Of a DNA stretch of 64,000 nucleotides, positions 8,204-17,382 are shown piece after piece. The stretch covers positions 1,382,501 to 1,446,500 of the forward strand of contig DAJPGA010000001.1 of the NCBI GenBank assembly GCA_025992895.1, read 5' to 3'. Numbering within the stretch: the first letter of the stretch is position 1; each line of letters begins with the position of its first letter. A program made the translations under genes and the position numbers. The notes beneath the pieces are model-generated. The model saw only the letters and a list, made by a program, of their open reading frames with translations, was not told where the DNA came from and ran no database searches. Origin of the DNA: Veillonellaceae bacterium (GTDB lineage Bacteria > Bacillota > Negativicutes > Veillonellales > Dialisteraceae).

Positions 8204-9301
8204 ATGACAAAGAAAAAAGGCATAATAGCAATTATTGTTATCATCTTGATTATTATTTCAGGTGGATACTACTGGTATACCAAATCAAATGAAACCAAAA
8301 AGGATGATTACACACTGGGAACTGTTGCAAGGAGCAATATAGGTTTATCTATTGATGCAACAGGAACCATTGAACCGGTAAACAGCGTTGATTTGTCTGC
8401 GACAGCATCCGGCACATTGGAAAAGGTCTATGTCAAGCAGAATGAGAAAGTCACTAAGGGCGAGACGCTGGCAACCATCGAATCGAAAGCACTGACTTCC
8501 ACAATGAAACAGGCTCAGAATACATTGTCGAATAAGGAATCCTATTACGATAGATTGAATAACCTTTATAAACAGGGAGCGATATCTTATCAGGAAATGG
8601 ACAATGCCAGACTTGATTATTTGAATGCACAGGCATCCTATGACAAAGCACAGGCAGATGTCAATGATACAGTCATCGTTTCTCCAATGGACGGGGTTGT
8701 CATTGGCGAACCAATGAAGGAAGGGGAAACCGTCTCCCAGGGGCTGTCCAGCCAGATGGTCATTGTGAGCGTTGCTGATCTTTCTTCCATGCGTATTGAG
8801 CTCCTGGTAGATGAAACAGATATTGGCGAAGTAGCTGTCGGACAGGGTGTAGAATTCACCGTTGATGCGTATCCGAATAAGACATTCCATGGTGTTGTTA
8901 CTGATATTTCCAAGAAGCAGTATTCTTCTTCCGGATCGTCCTCCAGCTCTTCCAGCTCTGTCGTATATTATACGGTTTATGTTGGAATCAATAAGGACGA
9001 ATTGGACGGGCTGTATCCCTCTATGACTGCCCGCGCAACAATCAAGGGACGTCAGGATGATGATGTCTTGACTGTTCCGGTAACTGCAGTCAGGACGGAT
9101 TCAAATGGATCTTACGTATATGTAAAGGATGGAGACGGGATCAAGAAGTCCTATATAAAGACAGGAATTACAACAGATAAGGCCGTAGAGGTGATTTCTG
9201 GCGTAAGCGAAGGCGATCAAATCGTCGTAAGCGGTACTGTATCTCAGGAAAAAACTGCGGCTCCGACGACAAAGAATACGCGGAGAGGACCGGGGTTCTA
9301 A
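8204..9301 (+). CDS. MacA/HlyD-family periplasmic adaptor (membrane fusion protein)
   Basis: 365 aa. A basic N-terminus and one hydrophobic segment (about residues 5-22) anchor it in the inner membrane. Next come a lipoyl-like half (LEKVYVKQNEKVTKGETL), an alpha-hairpin coiled coil (about 97-155), the second lipoyl half (VIVSPMDGVVIGEPMKEGE), and beta-barrel and membrane-proximal domains. A serine-rich linker at about 241-252 (SSSGSSSSSSSS) interrupts the beta-barrel region and is unusual. The TTG 9 bases upstream is in frame, but ATG 8204 is correctly spaced from AAGGAG. The stop overlaps the ATPase start. It should link MacB-type permease action to an outer-membrane channel; no TolC-like gene is in the window. 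Confidence 0.9.
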   Translation: MTKKKGIIAIIVIILIIISGGYYWYTKSNETKKDDYTLGTVARSNIGLSIDATGTIEPVNSVDLSATASGTLEKVYVKQNEKVTKGETLATIESKALTSTMKQAQNTLSNKESYYDRLNNLYKQGAISYQEMDNARLDYLNAQASYDKAQADVNDTVIVSPMDGVVIGEPMKEGETVSQGLSSQMVIVSVADLSSMRIELLVDETDIGEVAVGQGVEFTVDAYPNKTFHGVVTDISKKQYSSSGSSSSSSSSVVYYTVYVGINKDELDGLYPSMTARATIKGRQDDDVLTVPVTAVRTDSNGSYVYVKDGDGIKKSYIKTGITTDKAVEVISGVSEGDQIVVSGTVSQEKTAAPTTKNTRRGPGF

Positions 9302-10017
9302 TGGCAATAAAAACAGACAAGCAAGCTGAAGAAGTTATCCGGCTCCAGGGAATAGGAAAGAGTTACTACATCGGTGATCAGGAAGTGCCTGTTTTGACGC
9401 ATATAGATCTTTCCATCACTAAGGGGGAATTTGTGTCAATTATGGGGCCTTCCGGGGCTGGCAAGTCCACACTGATGAATATCTTAGGCTGTCTTGACCG
9501 GCCGACAAAAGGATCCTATAAATTAGATGGAAAAGAAGTCGCTAATCTGACAGACAAGGAATTGGCATATACCAGAAACAAGAAGATCGGATTCGTTTTC
9601 CAGAGCTTCAATCTGCTGCCGCGCCTGTCAGCTCTTGATAACGTCATTCTTCCTATGATATACGGAAATGTCTTTAAAAAAGAGCGCAAAGAACGTGCAG
9701 TGAAAATGCTGGAATCAGTAGGTCTGGGCGACCGCATAGATCATATGCCGGCAGAGATGTCAGGTGGTCAGAGGCAACGTGTTGCCATCGCCAGAGCATT
9801 GGTCAATGATCCAGCCATTATCATGGCAGATGAACCTACAGGCAATCTTGACAGCCACTCGACCAAGGAAGTCATGGAGATATTTGCCGACCTTTATAAA
9901 ATGGGGAAGACGGTTATACTGGTTACTCACGAAACGGATGTAGCCAATTATGCCAACCGCCATGTCGTATTGTCTGATGGCCATATTAGCAAAGACTTTA
10001 AGGGGCGTTTGCTATGA
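9301..10017 (+). CDS. MacB/LolD-type ABC transporter ATPase
   Basis: 238 aa. Walker A GPSGAGKST, signature [14 protein letters not shown] and Walker B IIMADEPTGNLD are all intact, with the switch histidine in VTHETD. The sequence matches the MacB/LolD/FtsE-like subgroup that powers mechanotransmission permeases rather than channel-type transport. ATG overlaps the TAA of the adaptor (TAATG) and the stop overlaps the permease start (ATGA), so all three products are coupled. Substrate unknown; macrolides, peptides or lipoproteins are possibilities for the family. Confidence 0.92.
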   Translation: MAIKTDKQAEEVIRLQGIGKSYYIGDQEVPVLTHIDLSITKGEFVSIMGPSGAGKSTLMNILGCLDRPTKGSYKLDGKEVANLTDKELAYTRNKKIGFVFQSFNLLPRLSALDNVILPMIYGNVFKKERKERAVKMLESVGLGDRIDHMPAEMSGGQRQRVAIARALVNDPAIIMADEPTGNLDSHSTKEVMEIFADLYKMGKTVILVTHETDVANYANRHVVLSDGHISKDFKGRLL

Positions 10018-11228
10018 CAAATATATATTTTGAAAGTGTATTGATGGCCTGGAGTTCTATCATCAGCAATAAAATGCGGTCACTGTTGACAATGCTCGGT
10101 ATTATTATCGGTGTTGCTGCAGTCATCGCATTGATGTCCATAGGTTATGGTGTCCAGTCATCAATCGAAAGCAATATCTCAAGTCTGGGAACGAATACAA
10201 TCACTATTACTCCTGGCACAGGCAGAAAGCCTGGCATAAGACCGGCTGCCGGTTCTATGCAGACTTTGACATACAAGGATTATGAAGCAATAAAGAATCT
10301 TCCTAATATCTCATATGCAGCACCGCTGGTTAATACAAGCTATGTCGTTGTCAATGGCAATAAGAACTGGACAACCCGTATCTATGGATGTACAGAAGAC
10401 TATGCCAAGCTTTCAGATCTGAATGTTTCAGAGGGACGCTTCTGGACGGCAAGGGAATACAATGAAAGGGCAAGAGTGGCTGTCATCGGCCAGACGGTAG
10501 CAACAAGCCTATTTGGAGAGGAGTCCCCGATCGGGCAGAAGATACGTATTAATGGTGATCCGTTTACCGTTATCGGACTGCTTGAGGCAAAAGGGTATTC
10601 CTTTATGGATCAGGATGACCGTATTCTCATTCCGTTTACTACCGTACAGGAAAGAATGCTCCATATAACATATGTCAATAATATTGCCATCTCTTCGGAG
10701 AACAGCAGTGATTTGAATCAGATAGAAACGGATGTTACGAACCTGCTGAGACTCAGGCATCATATAGCAACCGGGGCTGATGATGATTTTTCTATTCAGA
10801 ATTCTCAGGATCTTCTGAAGACAATGGAATCAACGACCAGAACATTGACCATTTTCCTGGGAAGTATCGCTGCTATTTCCCTTTTGGTAGGCGGTATCGG
10901 CATCATGAATATCATGCTCGTTTCCGTTACGGAGCGTACAAAAGAAATCGGTATCAGGAAGGCGCTTGGAGCAACTTATGAAATGATTATTGTCCAGTTC
11001 TTGATTGAATCTGTGACAGTCAGTGTCGCCGGCGGGCTGATCGGGGTCATCCTTGGAATTATTATTTCAAAGATCATTCCATATATTTCTACCTTAACAA
11101 CTGTTTTGACAGTAACCCCGATTTTGGGATCTTTCTTGTTCTCTGTGCTTATTGGTTTGATTTTTGGCATATATCCAGCACAAAAGGCTGCAAAATTAAA
11201 CCCAATTGACGCCCTTCATTATGAATAA
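10014..11228 (+). CDS. MacB-type ABC transporter permease
   Basis: 404 aa. One N-terminal transmembrane helix (about residues 20-45) precedes a large extracytoplasmic MacB_PCD domain (about 45-250). Three C-terminal helices make up the FtsX domain, including the conserved TERTKEIGIRKALGA cytoplasmic loop. In E. coli MacB the ATPase and permease are fused; here they are separate polypeptides, as is usual in Firmicutes. Coupled to the ATPase by a 4-base overlap. Together with the adaptor this suggests a tripartite export system across two membranes, or a MacAB-like system in a monoderm. Confidence 0.92.
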   Translation: MTNIYFESVLMAWSSIISNKMRSLLTMLGIIIGVAAVIALMSIGYGVQSSIESNISSLGTNTITITPGTGRKPGIRPAAGSMQTLTYKDYEAIKNLPNISYAAPLVNTSYVVVNGNKNWTTRIYGCTEDYAKLSDLNVSEGRFWTAREYNERARVAVIGQTVATSLFGEESPIGQKIRINGDPFTVIGLLEAKGYSFMDQDDRILIPFTTVQERMLHITYVNNIAISSENSSDLNQIETDVTNLLRLRHHIATGADDDFSIQNSQDLLKTMESTTRTLTIFLGSIAAISLLVGGIGIMNIMLVSVTERTKEIGIRKALGATYEMIIVQFLIESVTVSVAGGLIGVILGIIISKIIPYISTLTTVLTVTPILGSFLFSVLIGLIFGIYPAQKAAKLNPIDALHYE

Positions 11229-11422
11229 GTCAGATAATTGATTTCCTGTTTTATTGAACTGATTATTTCTTTATTAAGGCTGATATGCTAAAATTTTACA
11301 GAGATCAGTATTAATTGCACTTGATGATTTTTCAGACTATTCTTTCTCAGCATAAGCAAAATAGAGAAGAAACCGTTGAATCGCTGTATTGTTAATTTTT
11401 ATGTACCTAATGGAGGTAAAGT
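11229..11422. other. Intergenic gap before the acyl-CoA dehydrogenase
   Basis: 194 AT-rich bases. I found no convincing hairpin terminator and no good -35/-10 pair with normal spacing. The only clear element is TGGAGGT about 6 bases before the next ATG. Confidence 0.4.
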
Positions 11423-12559
11423 ATGGATTTTTCGCTGACAGCCAAACAGCAGGAGCTAATCGGATTAGCTAGAGAAATTAGTGAGAAGGAAATAGCTCCC
11501 AGAGCTTTGGATATTGATAAAAGCGGAGTTATGGATGAAGATCTTCTTAATATCCTGAAACAGTCAGGAATGACTACACTGGCTGTGCCAGCTGAGTATG
11601 GCGGACCAGGACTGGATCTTATGACGGTTGCTCTGGTGACAGAAGAAATCGCAAAGGGATGCGCTGGTGTTGCTACGGTCTGTGCTGCTAACTCCTTAGC
11701 TTCTTTCCCGGTTGTTGTAGCAGGCTCTGAAGAACAGAAAAAGGAATACTTCGACTGCCTGAACAAGGGCGGCATGGCTTGTTTTGCTCTTACCGAACCG
11801 GGGGCAGGATCTGATGCCGGGGCTGTTGCATGCAAAGCCAAAAAAGTAGAAGGCGGATATCTGCTTAATGGTACGAAATGCTTCATAACCAATGCACCGA
11901 TTGCTGATAAGATTACTCTTTTTGCAAATACAAGAGAATCCGGCGGTATTCGCGGGCTGACTGTATTTATGGTAGATAGAAACACACCGGGCGTTACAAT
12001 TGGCAAAGAAGAAGACAAGATGGGTATCAGAGCATCTGCTACATCTGAAATCATTCTTGATGACTGCTTCGTGCCGGCAACAGCTCTGGTAGGCAGAAAT
12101 GGTATGGGATTCCGTATTGCGATGGAAACTTTAGAGAAGTCCCGTCCCATTGTAGGCGCTATTTCTGTCGGCATTGCACAGGCGGCTCTTGAACATGCTA
12201 TTCACTATGCCCATCAGCGCCAGCAGTTCGGACAGAAGATTGCATCGTTCGAAATGGTTCAGGAAATGATTGCCGATATGGTCATGAAGACAGAAGCTGC
12301 AAGAGCTCTTGTTTATAAAGCCTGCTGGCTTGAAATGAATAATGACAAACAGGCTTCTCTGTATTCTTCCATGTCCAAGTGCTATGCATCTGATGTGGCA
12401 ATGGAAGTAACCACGACTGCCGTGCAGGTGATGGGCGGCAATGGATATTCCCGTGAAAATCCGAATGAGAAGTACATGCGCGACGCCAAGATCATGCAGA
12501 TTTATGAAGGGACCAATCAGGTACAGAGACTGGTTATCGCCAATGCTGCATTATATTAA
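11423..12559 (+). CDS. Acyl-CoA dehydrogenase (short-chain / butyryl-CoA type)
   Basis: 378 aa flavoprotein of the classical ACAD fold. The FAD and substrate signature CFALTEPGAGSDAG is followed by the C-terminal four-helix domain, with MGGNGYSRENPNEKYMRD and the YEGTNQVQ motif. The Glu in this motif, E362, is the expected catalytic base abstracting the alpha proton. The size and catalytic-base position suit butyryl-CoA or other short-chain dehydrogenases, but the exact substrate cannot be read from sequence. It stands alone: no etfAB, crotonase or thiolase gene flanks it, so the electron partner must be encoded elsewhere. Strong ribosome-binding site. Confidence 0.9.
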   Translation: MDFSLTAKQQELIGLAREISEKEIAPRALDIDKSGVMDEDLLNILKQSGMTTLAVPAEYGGPGLDLMTVALVTEEIAKGCAGVATVCAANSLASFPVVVAGSEEQKKEYFDCLNKGGMACFALTEPGAGSDAGAVACKAKKVEGGYLLNGTKCFITNAPIADKITLFANTRESGGIRGLTVFMVDRNTPGVTIGKEEDKMGIRASATSEIILDDCFVPATALVGRNGMGFRIAMETLEKSRPIVGAISVGIAQAALEHAIHYAHQRQQFGQKIASFEMVQEMIADMVMKTEAARALVYKACWLEMNNDKQASLYSSMSKCYASDVAMEVTTTAVQVMGGNGYSRENPNEKYMRDAKIMQIYEGTNQVQRLVIANAALY

Positions 12560-12572
12560 TTGGAAATTTTAA

Positions 12573-12600
12573 TTGACATTTCCGTCTGGAATGTTAAAAT
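12573..12600 (+). promoter_or_regulatory. Promoter of the pheST T-box transcript
   Basis: TTGACA (12573-12578), 16-base spacer, TAAAAT (12595-12600). It begins 14 bases after the acyl-CoA dehydrogenase stop, and transcription should start near 12607, just ahead of the T-box leader. Confidence 0.7.
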
Positions 12601-12606
12601 ATTTTT

Positions 12607-12827
12607 ATCATTATAGCAATGACGAAGACAGAACTCCTAAGTTCTCTCATAGGGATCCGATGATAGTGGAACATTGGAAGAGTACCGGAGTTTATTCACT
12701 TCAGAGCTTTTGGCTGAACGGAGTAGGCCAGACGTAGGGACTGCGTTAAGGTTTTCAAGATATAAATTAGGGTGGTACCGCGAGTAAGAGAACCTCGCCC
12801 CTTTGCCGGGGCTGGGTTCTTTTTTTA
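12607..12827 (+). promoter_or_regulatory. T-box riboswitch, phenylalanine-specific
   Basis: The T-box core AGGGTGGTACCGCG is at 12769-12782; its TGGT should pair with the ACCA end of uncharged tRNA-Phe. Upstream, TTC at 12695-12697 is followed by ACTTCAGAG, the usual context of the specifier loop, giving a Phe codon that agrees with the downstream pheS. A conserved GTAGG...GACGTA...GCGTTA segment lies at 12720-12750. The leader ends in a terminator stem (AGAACC 12789-12794 with GGGTTCT 12814-12820) and seven T residues. Uncharged tRNA-Phe should favour the antiterminator and raise pheST expression. Confidence 0.93.
12789..12827 (+). terminator. Regulated terminator of the T-box leader
   Basis: Stem AGAACC-CGCCCC / GGGGC-GGGTTCT with a T7 tail. 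It competes with the T-box antiterminator. Confidence 0.85.
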
Positions 12828-12895
12828 TTCCATTATTTGATTGTTCACTTTTCTGATTACATCATAAAAGTATTTTTACAGGAGGGGACTGGAAC

Positions 12896-14113
12896 ATGGA
12901 CAAGGATTTAGAAGAGCTTAAGGTAAAAGCTCAGCAAATGCTTAAAAAATGCAGGGAGGGTGACTTAAGCGTAGAAAACCTGCCTGACGTCCGCAAATCT
13001 TTAAACATTCTGCTGAATGATATCAAATCCCACAAATTGCTCGAGGATGTCGAATTCATGAAAATTGCAAAGGAACTTGGCAATGAGGTTGTTAATTTCA
13101 TCAATACTGATTTAGCTGAATTACAGAAATCTGCCGAAGAAAAGATCAGTGCAGCAGTTGATGAAAGAGAACTGCAGGATGCCAAAGTATTTTATCTTGG
13201 CAAGAAAGGAAAGCTGACCGCAATCCTTAAAAACATGAAAGACGTTCCCGCTGACCAGCGTCCGGTTATCGGTGCTGCAGCAAATACAGTCAGGGCTGCT
13301 GTTGAATCTTTCATCGGTGAAAAGCAGGCACAGCTTAAGGCTAAGCGCCTGGAAAGCCAGATTAAAAATGAGACCGTTGATATTACACTGCCCGCCAGAC
13401 ACCATAAGGCCGGTCATGTTCATCCATTAGACAAAGCTTTGAGAAAGATCATGGAATCCTTTGTCCGTATGGGTTACTCTGTCGAAGAAGGACCGGAAAT
13501 CGAATCAGATTATTATAACTTTGAATGCCTCAACCTGCCGAAAGATCATCCTGCCAGAGATATGCAGGATTCATTCTACATAACAAATGAAATTCTTTTA
13601 AGAACACACACTTCTCCGGTTCAGGCCCGCACCCTTAGAAGACATGAACCAAACTCTCCAATCAGAATGATTGCTCCCGGCAAAGTTTTCCGCTGGGATA
13701 ATGATGCTACACATTCTCCTGTATTCCATCAGGTAGAAGGCTTAGTCGTTGATAAAGGTATCAGTTTTGCTGATTTGAAAGGAACACTGGAAATTTTCTT
13801 AAAGGATCTGTTTGGTTCCGATACAAAGATCAGATTCAGAGCCAGCTACTTCCCGTTCACAGAACCATCTGCCGAAGTCGACATCTCCTTTGCTTCCAGA
13901 ACTCATGATGAGGGCGGAGATCCTGACTGGCTGGAAATCCTTGGCTGCGGCATGGTGCATCCTCAGGTATTGAGCCTTAACGGGTATGATCCGCAGCAGG
14001 TCAGCGGCTTTGCCTTCGGTATGGGTATTGAACGTATTGCCATGCTGCTTTACGGAATTGATGATCTTAGAAACTTCTATGAAAATGATGTAAGATTTTT
14101 GGAACAGTTCTAA
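12896..14113 (+). CDS. pheS: Phenylalanyl-tRNA synthetase alpha subunit with N-terminal extension
   Basis: 405 aa, whereas PheS is normally near 340. Family-like sequence begins around residue 72 ([13 protein letters not shown], then YLGKKGKLT). The first ~70 residues are an extra charged helical segment of no recognised family. The start is well supported by GGAGGGGA at proper distance, and there is no comparable ribosome-binding site near later ATGs. The class II catalytic core carries motif 2 around [18 protein letters not shown], the [12 protein letters not shown] block and motif 3 [14 protein letters not shown]. It forms an alpha2-beta2 enzyme with PheT. Regulated by the T-box leader just upstream. 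Confidence 0.95.
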   Translation: MDKDLEELKVKAQQMLKKCREGDLSVENLPDVRKSLNILLNDIKSHKLLEDVEFMKIAKELGNEVVNFINTDLAELQKSAEEKISAAVDERELQDAKVFYLGKKGKLTAILKNMKDVPADQRPVIGAAANTVRAAVESFIGEKQAQLKAKRLESQIKNETVDITLPARHHKAGHVHPLDKALRKIMESFVRMGYSVEEGPEIESDYYNFECLNLPKDHPARDMQDSFYITNEILLRTHTSPVQARTLRRHEPNSPIRMIAPGKVFRWDNDATHSPVFHQVEGLVVDKGISFADLKGTLEIFLKDLFGSDTKIRFRASYFPFTEPSAEVDISFASRTHDEGGDPDWLEILGCGMVHPQVLSLNGYDPQQVSGFAFGMGIERIAMLLYGIDDLRNFYENDVRFLEQF

Positions 14114-14133
14114 GACAGAGAGGGGATATTAGA

Positions 14134-16605
14134 ATGAATGTATCTTTAAAATGGCTGAGTACATTAGTTGATATAAAGGGCCTCGATGCTGAAGAAATGG
14201 CCGAAACTCTGACCATAGACGGAATACCGGTTGAACATGTCATTTATCCGGGAAAGAACCTCAGGGGCGTTGTAACCGGGGAAATCCTCAGCGTTGACAA
14301 GCATCCTGATGCAGACCGCCTTTTAGTCTGCAAGGTCAATGTTGGAAGCGGCAAAACCGTTCAGATCGTTACCAGTGCGCATAATGTTGAACCAGGACAG
14401 ATTGTACCGGTCGCTCTGGATGGTGCGCATGTGCCGGCAACTCATGATGCAAGCCAGCCTTCAGGTCTCAAGTTTGGTGATACACTGATCAAGGCAGGAA
14501 AGCTCAGAGGTGTTGAATCTGACGGAATGATGTGTTCCGCTGGCGAACTGGGCCTTGATTTGAACCTTTATCCTGAACTTAATAAGGAAGGTATTCTGAT
14601 TCTTCCAAAGGATACACCGGTAGGGAATGATATTCATACCTTATTTGATTTGGATGACGTTGTTTATGAAATGGAATTGACTGCCAACAGAGCCGACTGC
14701 TTCAGCATGATAGGTATGGCGCTTGAAGTTGGCGCAATATTCAACCGCAAGGTAACCTTGCCGGAAATCGAAGTCAGGGAAACGGGTCTCCCGATTGCTG
14801 GACGTGCTTCTGTTCATATCAGCGATCCCAAATACTGCAAGCGTTTTTGCGGACGTCTCCTGGAAAATGTCACCATTACACGTTCTCCTGTGTGGATTGA
14901 AAACCGCCTGAGAAGCAATGGAATCAGGCCGATCAATAATGTGGTTGATGCAGCCAATTACGTTATGCTTGAAATCGGGCAGCCTCTTCATACGTATGAT
15001 TATGACAAGATTGCCGGCCATTCATTGACATGCCGTCATGCAGAAGAGGGAGAAAAGATAGTAACCCTTGATGAAAACGAAAGAATCTTATCCTCTTCCG
15101 ATCTTGTTATTGCTGATGGAAGCAATACTGCTGCATGTATAGCCGGTGTCATGGGAGGACTGAATTCTGAAGTTACGGAATCGACGAAGAATGTCCTCTT
15201 GGAAGCAGCTGTTTTCGACAGCGCATCCATAAGACGTACTTCACGCCGCCTGGGCCTTCGTTCCGAAGCTTCCGGACGTTACGAAAAAGGGATCAATCCA
15301 GCAAGAACGGAAATGGCCATCAATAGAATCTGCCAGCTTCTTGAAGAACAGGGAGCCTGCCAGGTTGCATCCGGAATGGTTGATGAATATCCGGTCAAGG
15401 CAGAATCTCAGGTCATCGTTACTTCTGTAAGAAAAATCAATGATTATATCGGCATTGAAATTCCTGCTGAAAGAATCATTAACATTCTGACCAGCCTTCA
15501 TTTCGATGTTAAGGAATCGGAAGGAACGCTTACAGTCACTGTCCCGGATTTCAGGCTTGATCTTGAAGGAATGCCTGATTTGGCAGAAGAAGTGGCAAGA
15601 GTATACGGATATGCGAATATTCCAAATAAAACCCCATGGAGTGCTATTAAGAAGGGCAGCATCTCAGATGAGCAGAAGGTTCTCTTCAATATCAGCGATA
15701 CATTGATTGCTGATGGAATGTCACAGGTTGTAAATTACAGCTTCATGGATAAGAAGGAACTGAAAAAGCTCAACTATCCTGAAACGGATAAGGTTTACAA
15801 CGCAATCAAGATCATGAATCCTATTTCAGAAGAATATCCTGATATGAGAACAACGCTGCTGCCAGGACTTCTTCATACTCTGGCTTACAATCTGGCGCAG
15901 CATAATGAACAGATTTCTATTTTTGAACATGGACATGTTTATCAGCCAAAGTCGCTTCCATTAACAGAACTTCCTTATGAATATGCGCTGGTTTCCGGCC
16001 TGCTTTGCGGCGGCCCTGAAGAAAAAGGCTATCCAAACAGCGACAGGGAATATGATTTCTTTGATGTTAAGGGAATCATGGAAGATGTATTCAAGGCACT
16101 GAACATCAAGGGGTATGAAACTGTTAGGTCCACATATCCTGTATTCCATCCAGGTATTTCTGCAGATTTTGTCAGAAATGGAAAGGTAATCGCTTCTTTT
16201 GGCGCATTGCATCCTTCCGTGCTGGATCAGATGAATATAAAGAAAAAGGTCTTCGGTTTCGTCATTTCCATTCCGGAAGTCCTTGGTATTGTCGATGAGG
16301 TCATAGATTATCATAAGATTCCTAAATTCCCATCCTCAACAAGAGATCTGTCAATGATGGTTCCGACGCAGTACATGAATATTGATGTAGAAAAGATCAT
16401 TCATGATGCAGCAGGAGATAATCTGGAATCCCTGTATCTGTTCGACTTGTATCAGGGGGAACAGGTTAAGGAAGGCTTCAAGAGTATGGCCTACAAGCTG
16501 TCTTTCCGTGCAGCAGACAGAACCCTTACCGATGCAGAAGTAGATCAGTGGGTGAACAATATTGTCAATGCACTTGCAAAGGCAGGAATTAATTTAAGAG
16601 CGTAA
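14134..16605 (+). CDS. pheT: Phenylalanyl-tRNA synthetase beta subunit
   Basis: 823 aa, full length. Domains in order: an EMAP-II/OB-fold tRNA-binding domain (about 40-150), the B3/B4 editing domain (about 210-390) that hydrolyses mischarged Tyr-tRNA-Phe, the B5 domain (about 405-480), a catalytic-like core, and a C-terminal FDX-ACB anticodon-binding domain (about 730-823, starting near KFPSSTRDLSMMV). Starts 20 bases after pheS with GAGAGGGG as ribosome-binding site, so the pair is one operon under the T-box. A bidirectional terminator follows. Confidence 0.96.
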   Translation: MNVSLKWLSTLVDIKGLDAEEMAETLTIDGIPVEHVIYPGKNLRGVVTGEILSVDKHPDADRLLVCKVNVGSGKTVQIVTSAHNVEPGQIVPVALDGAHVPATHDASQPSGLKFGDTLIKAGKLRGVESDGMMCSAGELGLDLNLYPELNKEGILILPKDTPVGNDIHTLFDLDDVVYEMELTANRADCFSMIGMALEVGAIFNRKVTLPEIEVRETGLPIAGRASVHISDPKYCKRFCGRLLENVTITRSPVWIENRLRSNGIRPINNVVDAANYVMLEIGQPLHTYDYDKIAGHSLTCRHAEEGEKIVTLDENERILSSSDLVIADGSNTAACIAGVMGGLNSEVTESTKNVLLEAAVFDSASIRRTSRRLGLRSEASGRYEKGINPARTEMAINRICQLLEEQGACQVASGMVDEYPVKAESQVIVTSVRKINDYIGIEIPAERIINILTSLHFDVKESEGTLTVTVPDFRLDLEGMPDLAEEVARVYGYANIPNKTPWSAIKKGSISDEQKVLFNISDTLIADGMSQVVNYSFMDKKELKKLNYPETDKVYNAIKIMNPISEEYPDMRTTLLPGLLHTLAYNLAQHNEQISIFEHGHVYQPKSLPLTELPYEYALVSGLLCGGPEEKGYPNSDREYDFFDVKGIMEDVFKALNIKGYETVRSTYPVFHPGISADFVRNGKVIASFGALHPSVLDQMNIKKKVFGFVISIPEVLGIVDEVIDYHKIPKFPSSTRDLSMMVPTQYMNIDVEKIIHDAAGDNLESLYLFDLYQGEQVKEGFKSMAYKLSFRAADRTLTDAEVDQWVNNIVNALAKAGINLRA

Positions 16606-16611
16606 CACCAA

Positions 16612-16653
16612 TAAAAAATGAGCACATGCCGAAAAGGCAGTGCTCTTTTTTTA
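16612..16653. terminator. Bidirectional terminator between pheT and the speD-like gene
   Basis: GAGCAC (16620-16625) pairs with GTGCTC (16640-16645), with an inner GCC/GGC stem. It has T7 on the right and an A-run on the left, so it can terminate both pheT (+) and the convergent minus-strand gene. Confidence 0.8.
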
Positions 16654-16696
16654 ATTAGTATTGATCCTGATAAACGAATATATTGGGCTGCAAAAG

Positions 16697-17191
16697 TTAT
16701 TCCGGTCCAAGGCCGTCTCTCTTTTCATTTCTGTGGACAATGTAGCTGGCTACTTTCTTTCCGGCAGCCGACATCTGATGTCCTGTATTTTTGAATTTAT
16801 GCATTGTGGTCGATTTTGAATGGATATTAGGCTTCATATCAGGATTTATATTTCCTCTCTTGACCGAGGTTGCCCTGATTTTTTCCGGATGGAAATAGTT
16901 TCGCAGCATCACCATGGTACGGGTTGGTTTTAAATCTGCATCAAAGCTGTAAATATCCACGGCTGCATAACAAAGCTGCGGGTAGGCATGTACGCAGATA
17001 TGAGATTTATCTCCGTAAGCAGCAATGATTACCTCATCTTCGCTTTCATGGCAGAAATTTTCTTTTAATGTCATTCCGATTTTTTCAGCAGCATCAATCA
17101 TGGCTGCAAGCAGGTCTGGTGACGAATCTATAGAAGAAGGTCTGCATCCATAGCAGTCAACCAGCAAATGCTTTCCGATATATTTATCCAT
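16697..17191 (-). CDS. Highly diverged S-adenosylmethionine decarboxylase (SpeD)-like protein
   Basis: 164 aa. IGKHLLVDCYGC at the N-terminus and KSHICVHAYPQLCYAAVDIYSF in the core identify the class 1b SpeD family. These enzymes self-cleave to form a pyruvoyl group. With this start the presumptive cleavage residue is Ser63 and His68 is kept, matching Thermotoga SpeD numbering. However, the residue before the serine is Lys62 instead of Glu, the catalytic Cys83 position is Phe, and the Ser55 position is not conserved. A basic ~50-residue C-terminal tail (from about 110) exceeds the usual ~125 aa. ATG 17191 is correctly spaced from AGAGGG; ATG 17197 is too close. The gene is monocistronic with no speE or speA neighbour. 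It may be a SpeD, a changed-substrate pyruvoyl decarboxylase or a dead homologue. Confidence 0.75.
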   Translation of the reverse strand: MDKYIGKHLLVDCYGCRPSSIDSSPDLLAAMIDAAEKIGMTLKENFCHESEDEVIIAAYGDKSHICVHAYPQLCYAAVDIYSFDADLKPTRTMVMLRNYFHPEKIRATSVKRGNINPDMKPNIHSKSTTMHKFKNTGHQMSAAGKKVASYIVHRNEKRDGLGPE

Positions 17192-17232
17192 ATACATATC
17201 CCTCTATACAATGAATTGATTTTCTTTATTAA

Positions 17233-17241
17233 ATTATAACA
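17233..17241 (-). promoter_or_regulatory. Extended -10 promoter of the speD-like gene
   Basis: On the minus strand TGTTATAAT, about 45 bases upstream of the start. No good -35 at 17-base spacing. The remaining divergent gap to argR carries the argR promoter and a possible ARG box. Confidence 0.45.
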
Positions 17242-17382
17242 GAATATCTGATTTCATGCATTTATTTTGTAATTGTTTGCATTATCAAGAGCGTTAAACG
17301 GACAATAGCAGAAAATCCTGACTGAAAACTTAATAAAATTTCAGGAAAGTAATCCGTAAAAAGAATTTTTATACAGAAATCA

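Noticed and set aside
11407-12174. 255-codon antisense frame across the acyl-CoA dehydrogenase
   Set aside because: It is fully antisense to a well-conserved gene and its Ser/Ile/Pro-rich translation is typical of a shadow frame.
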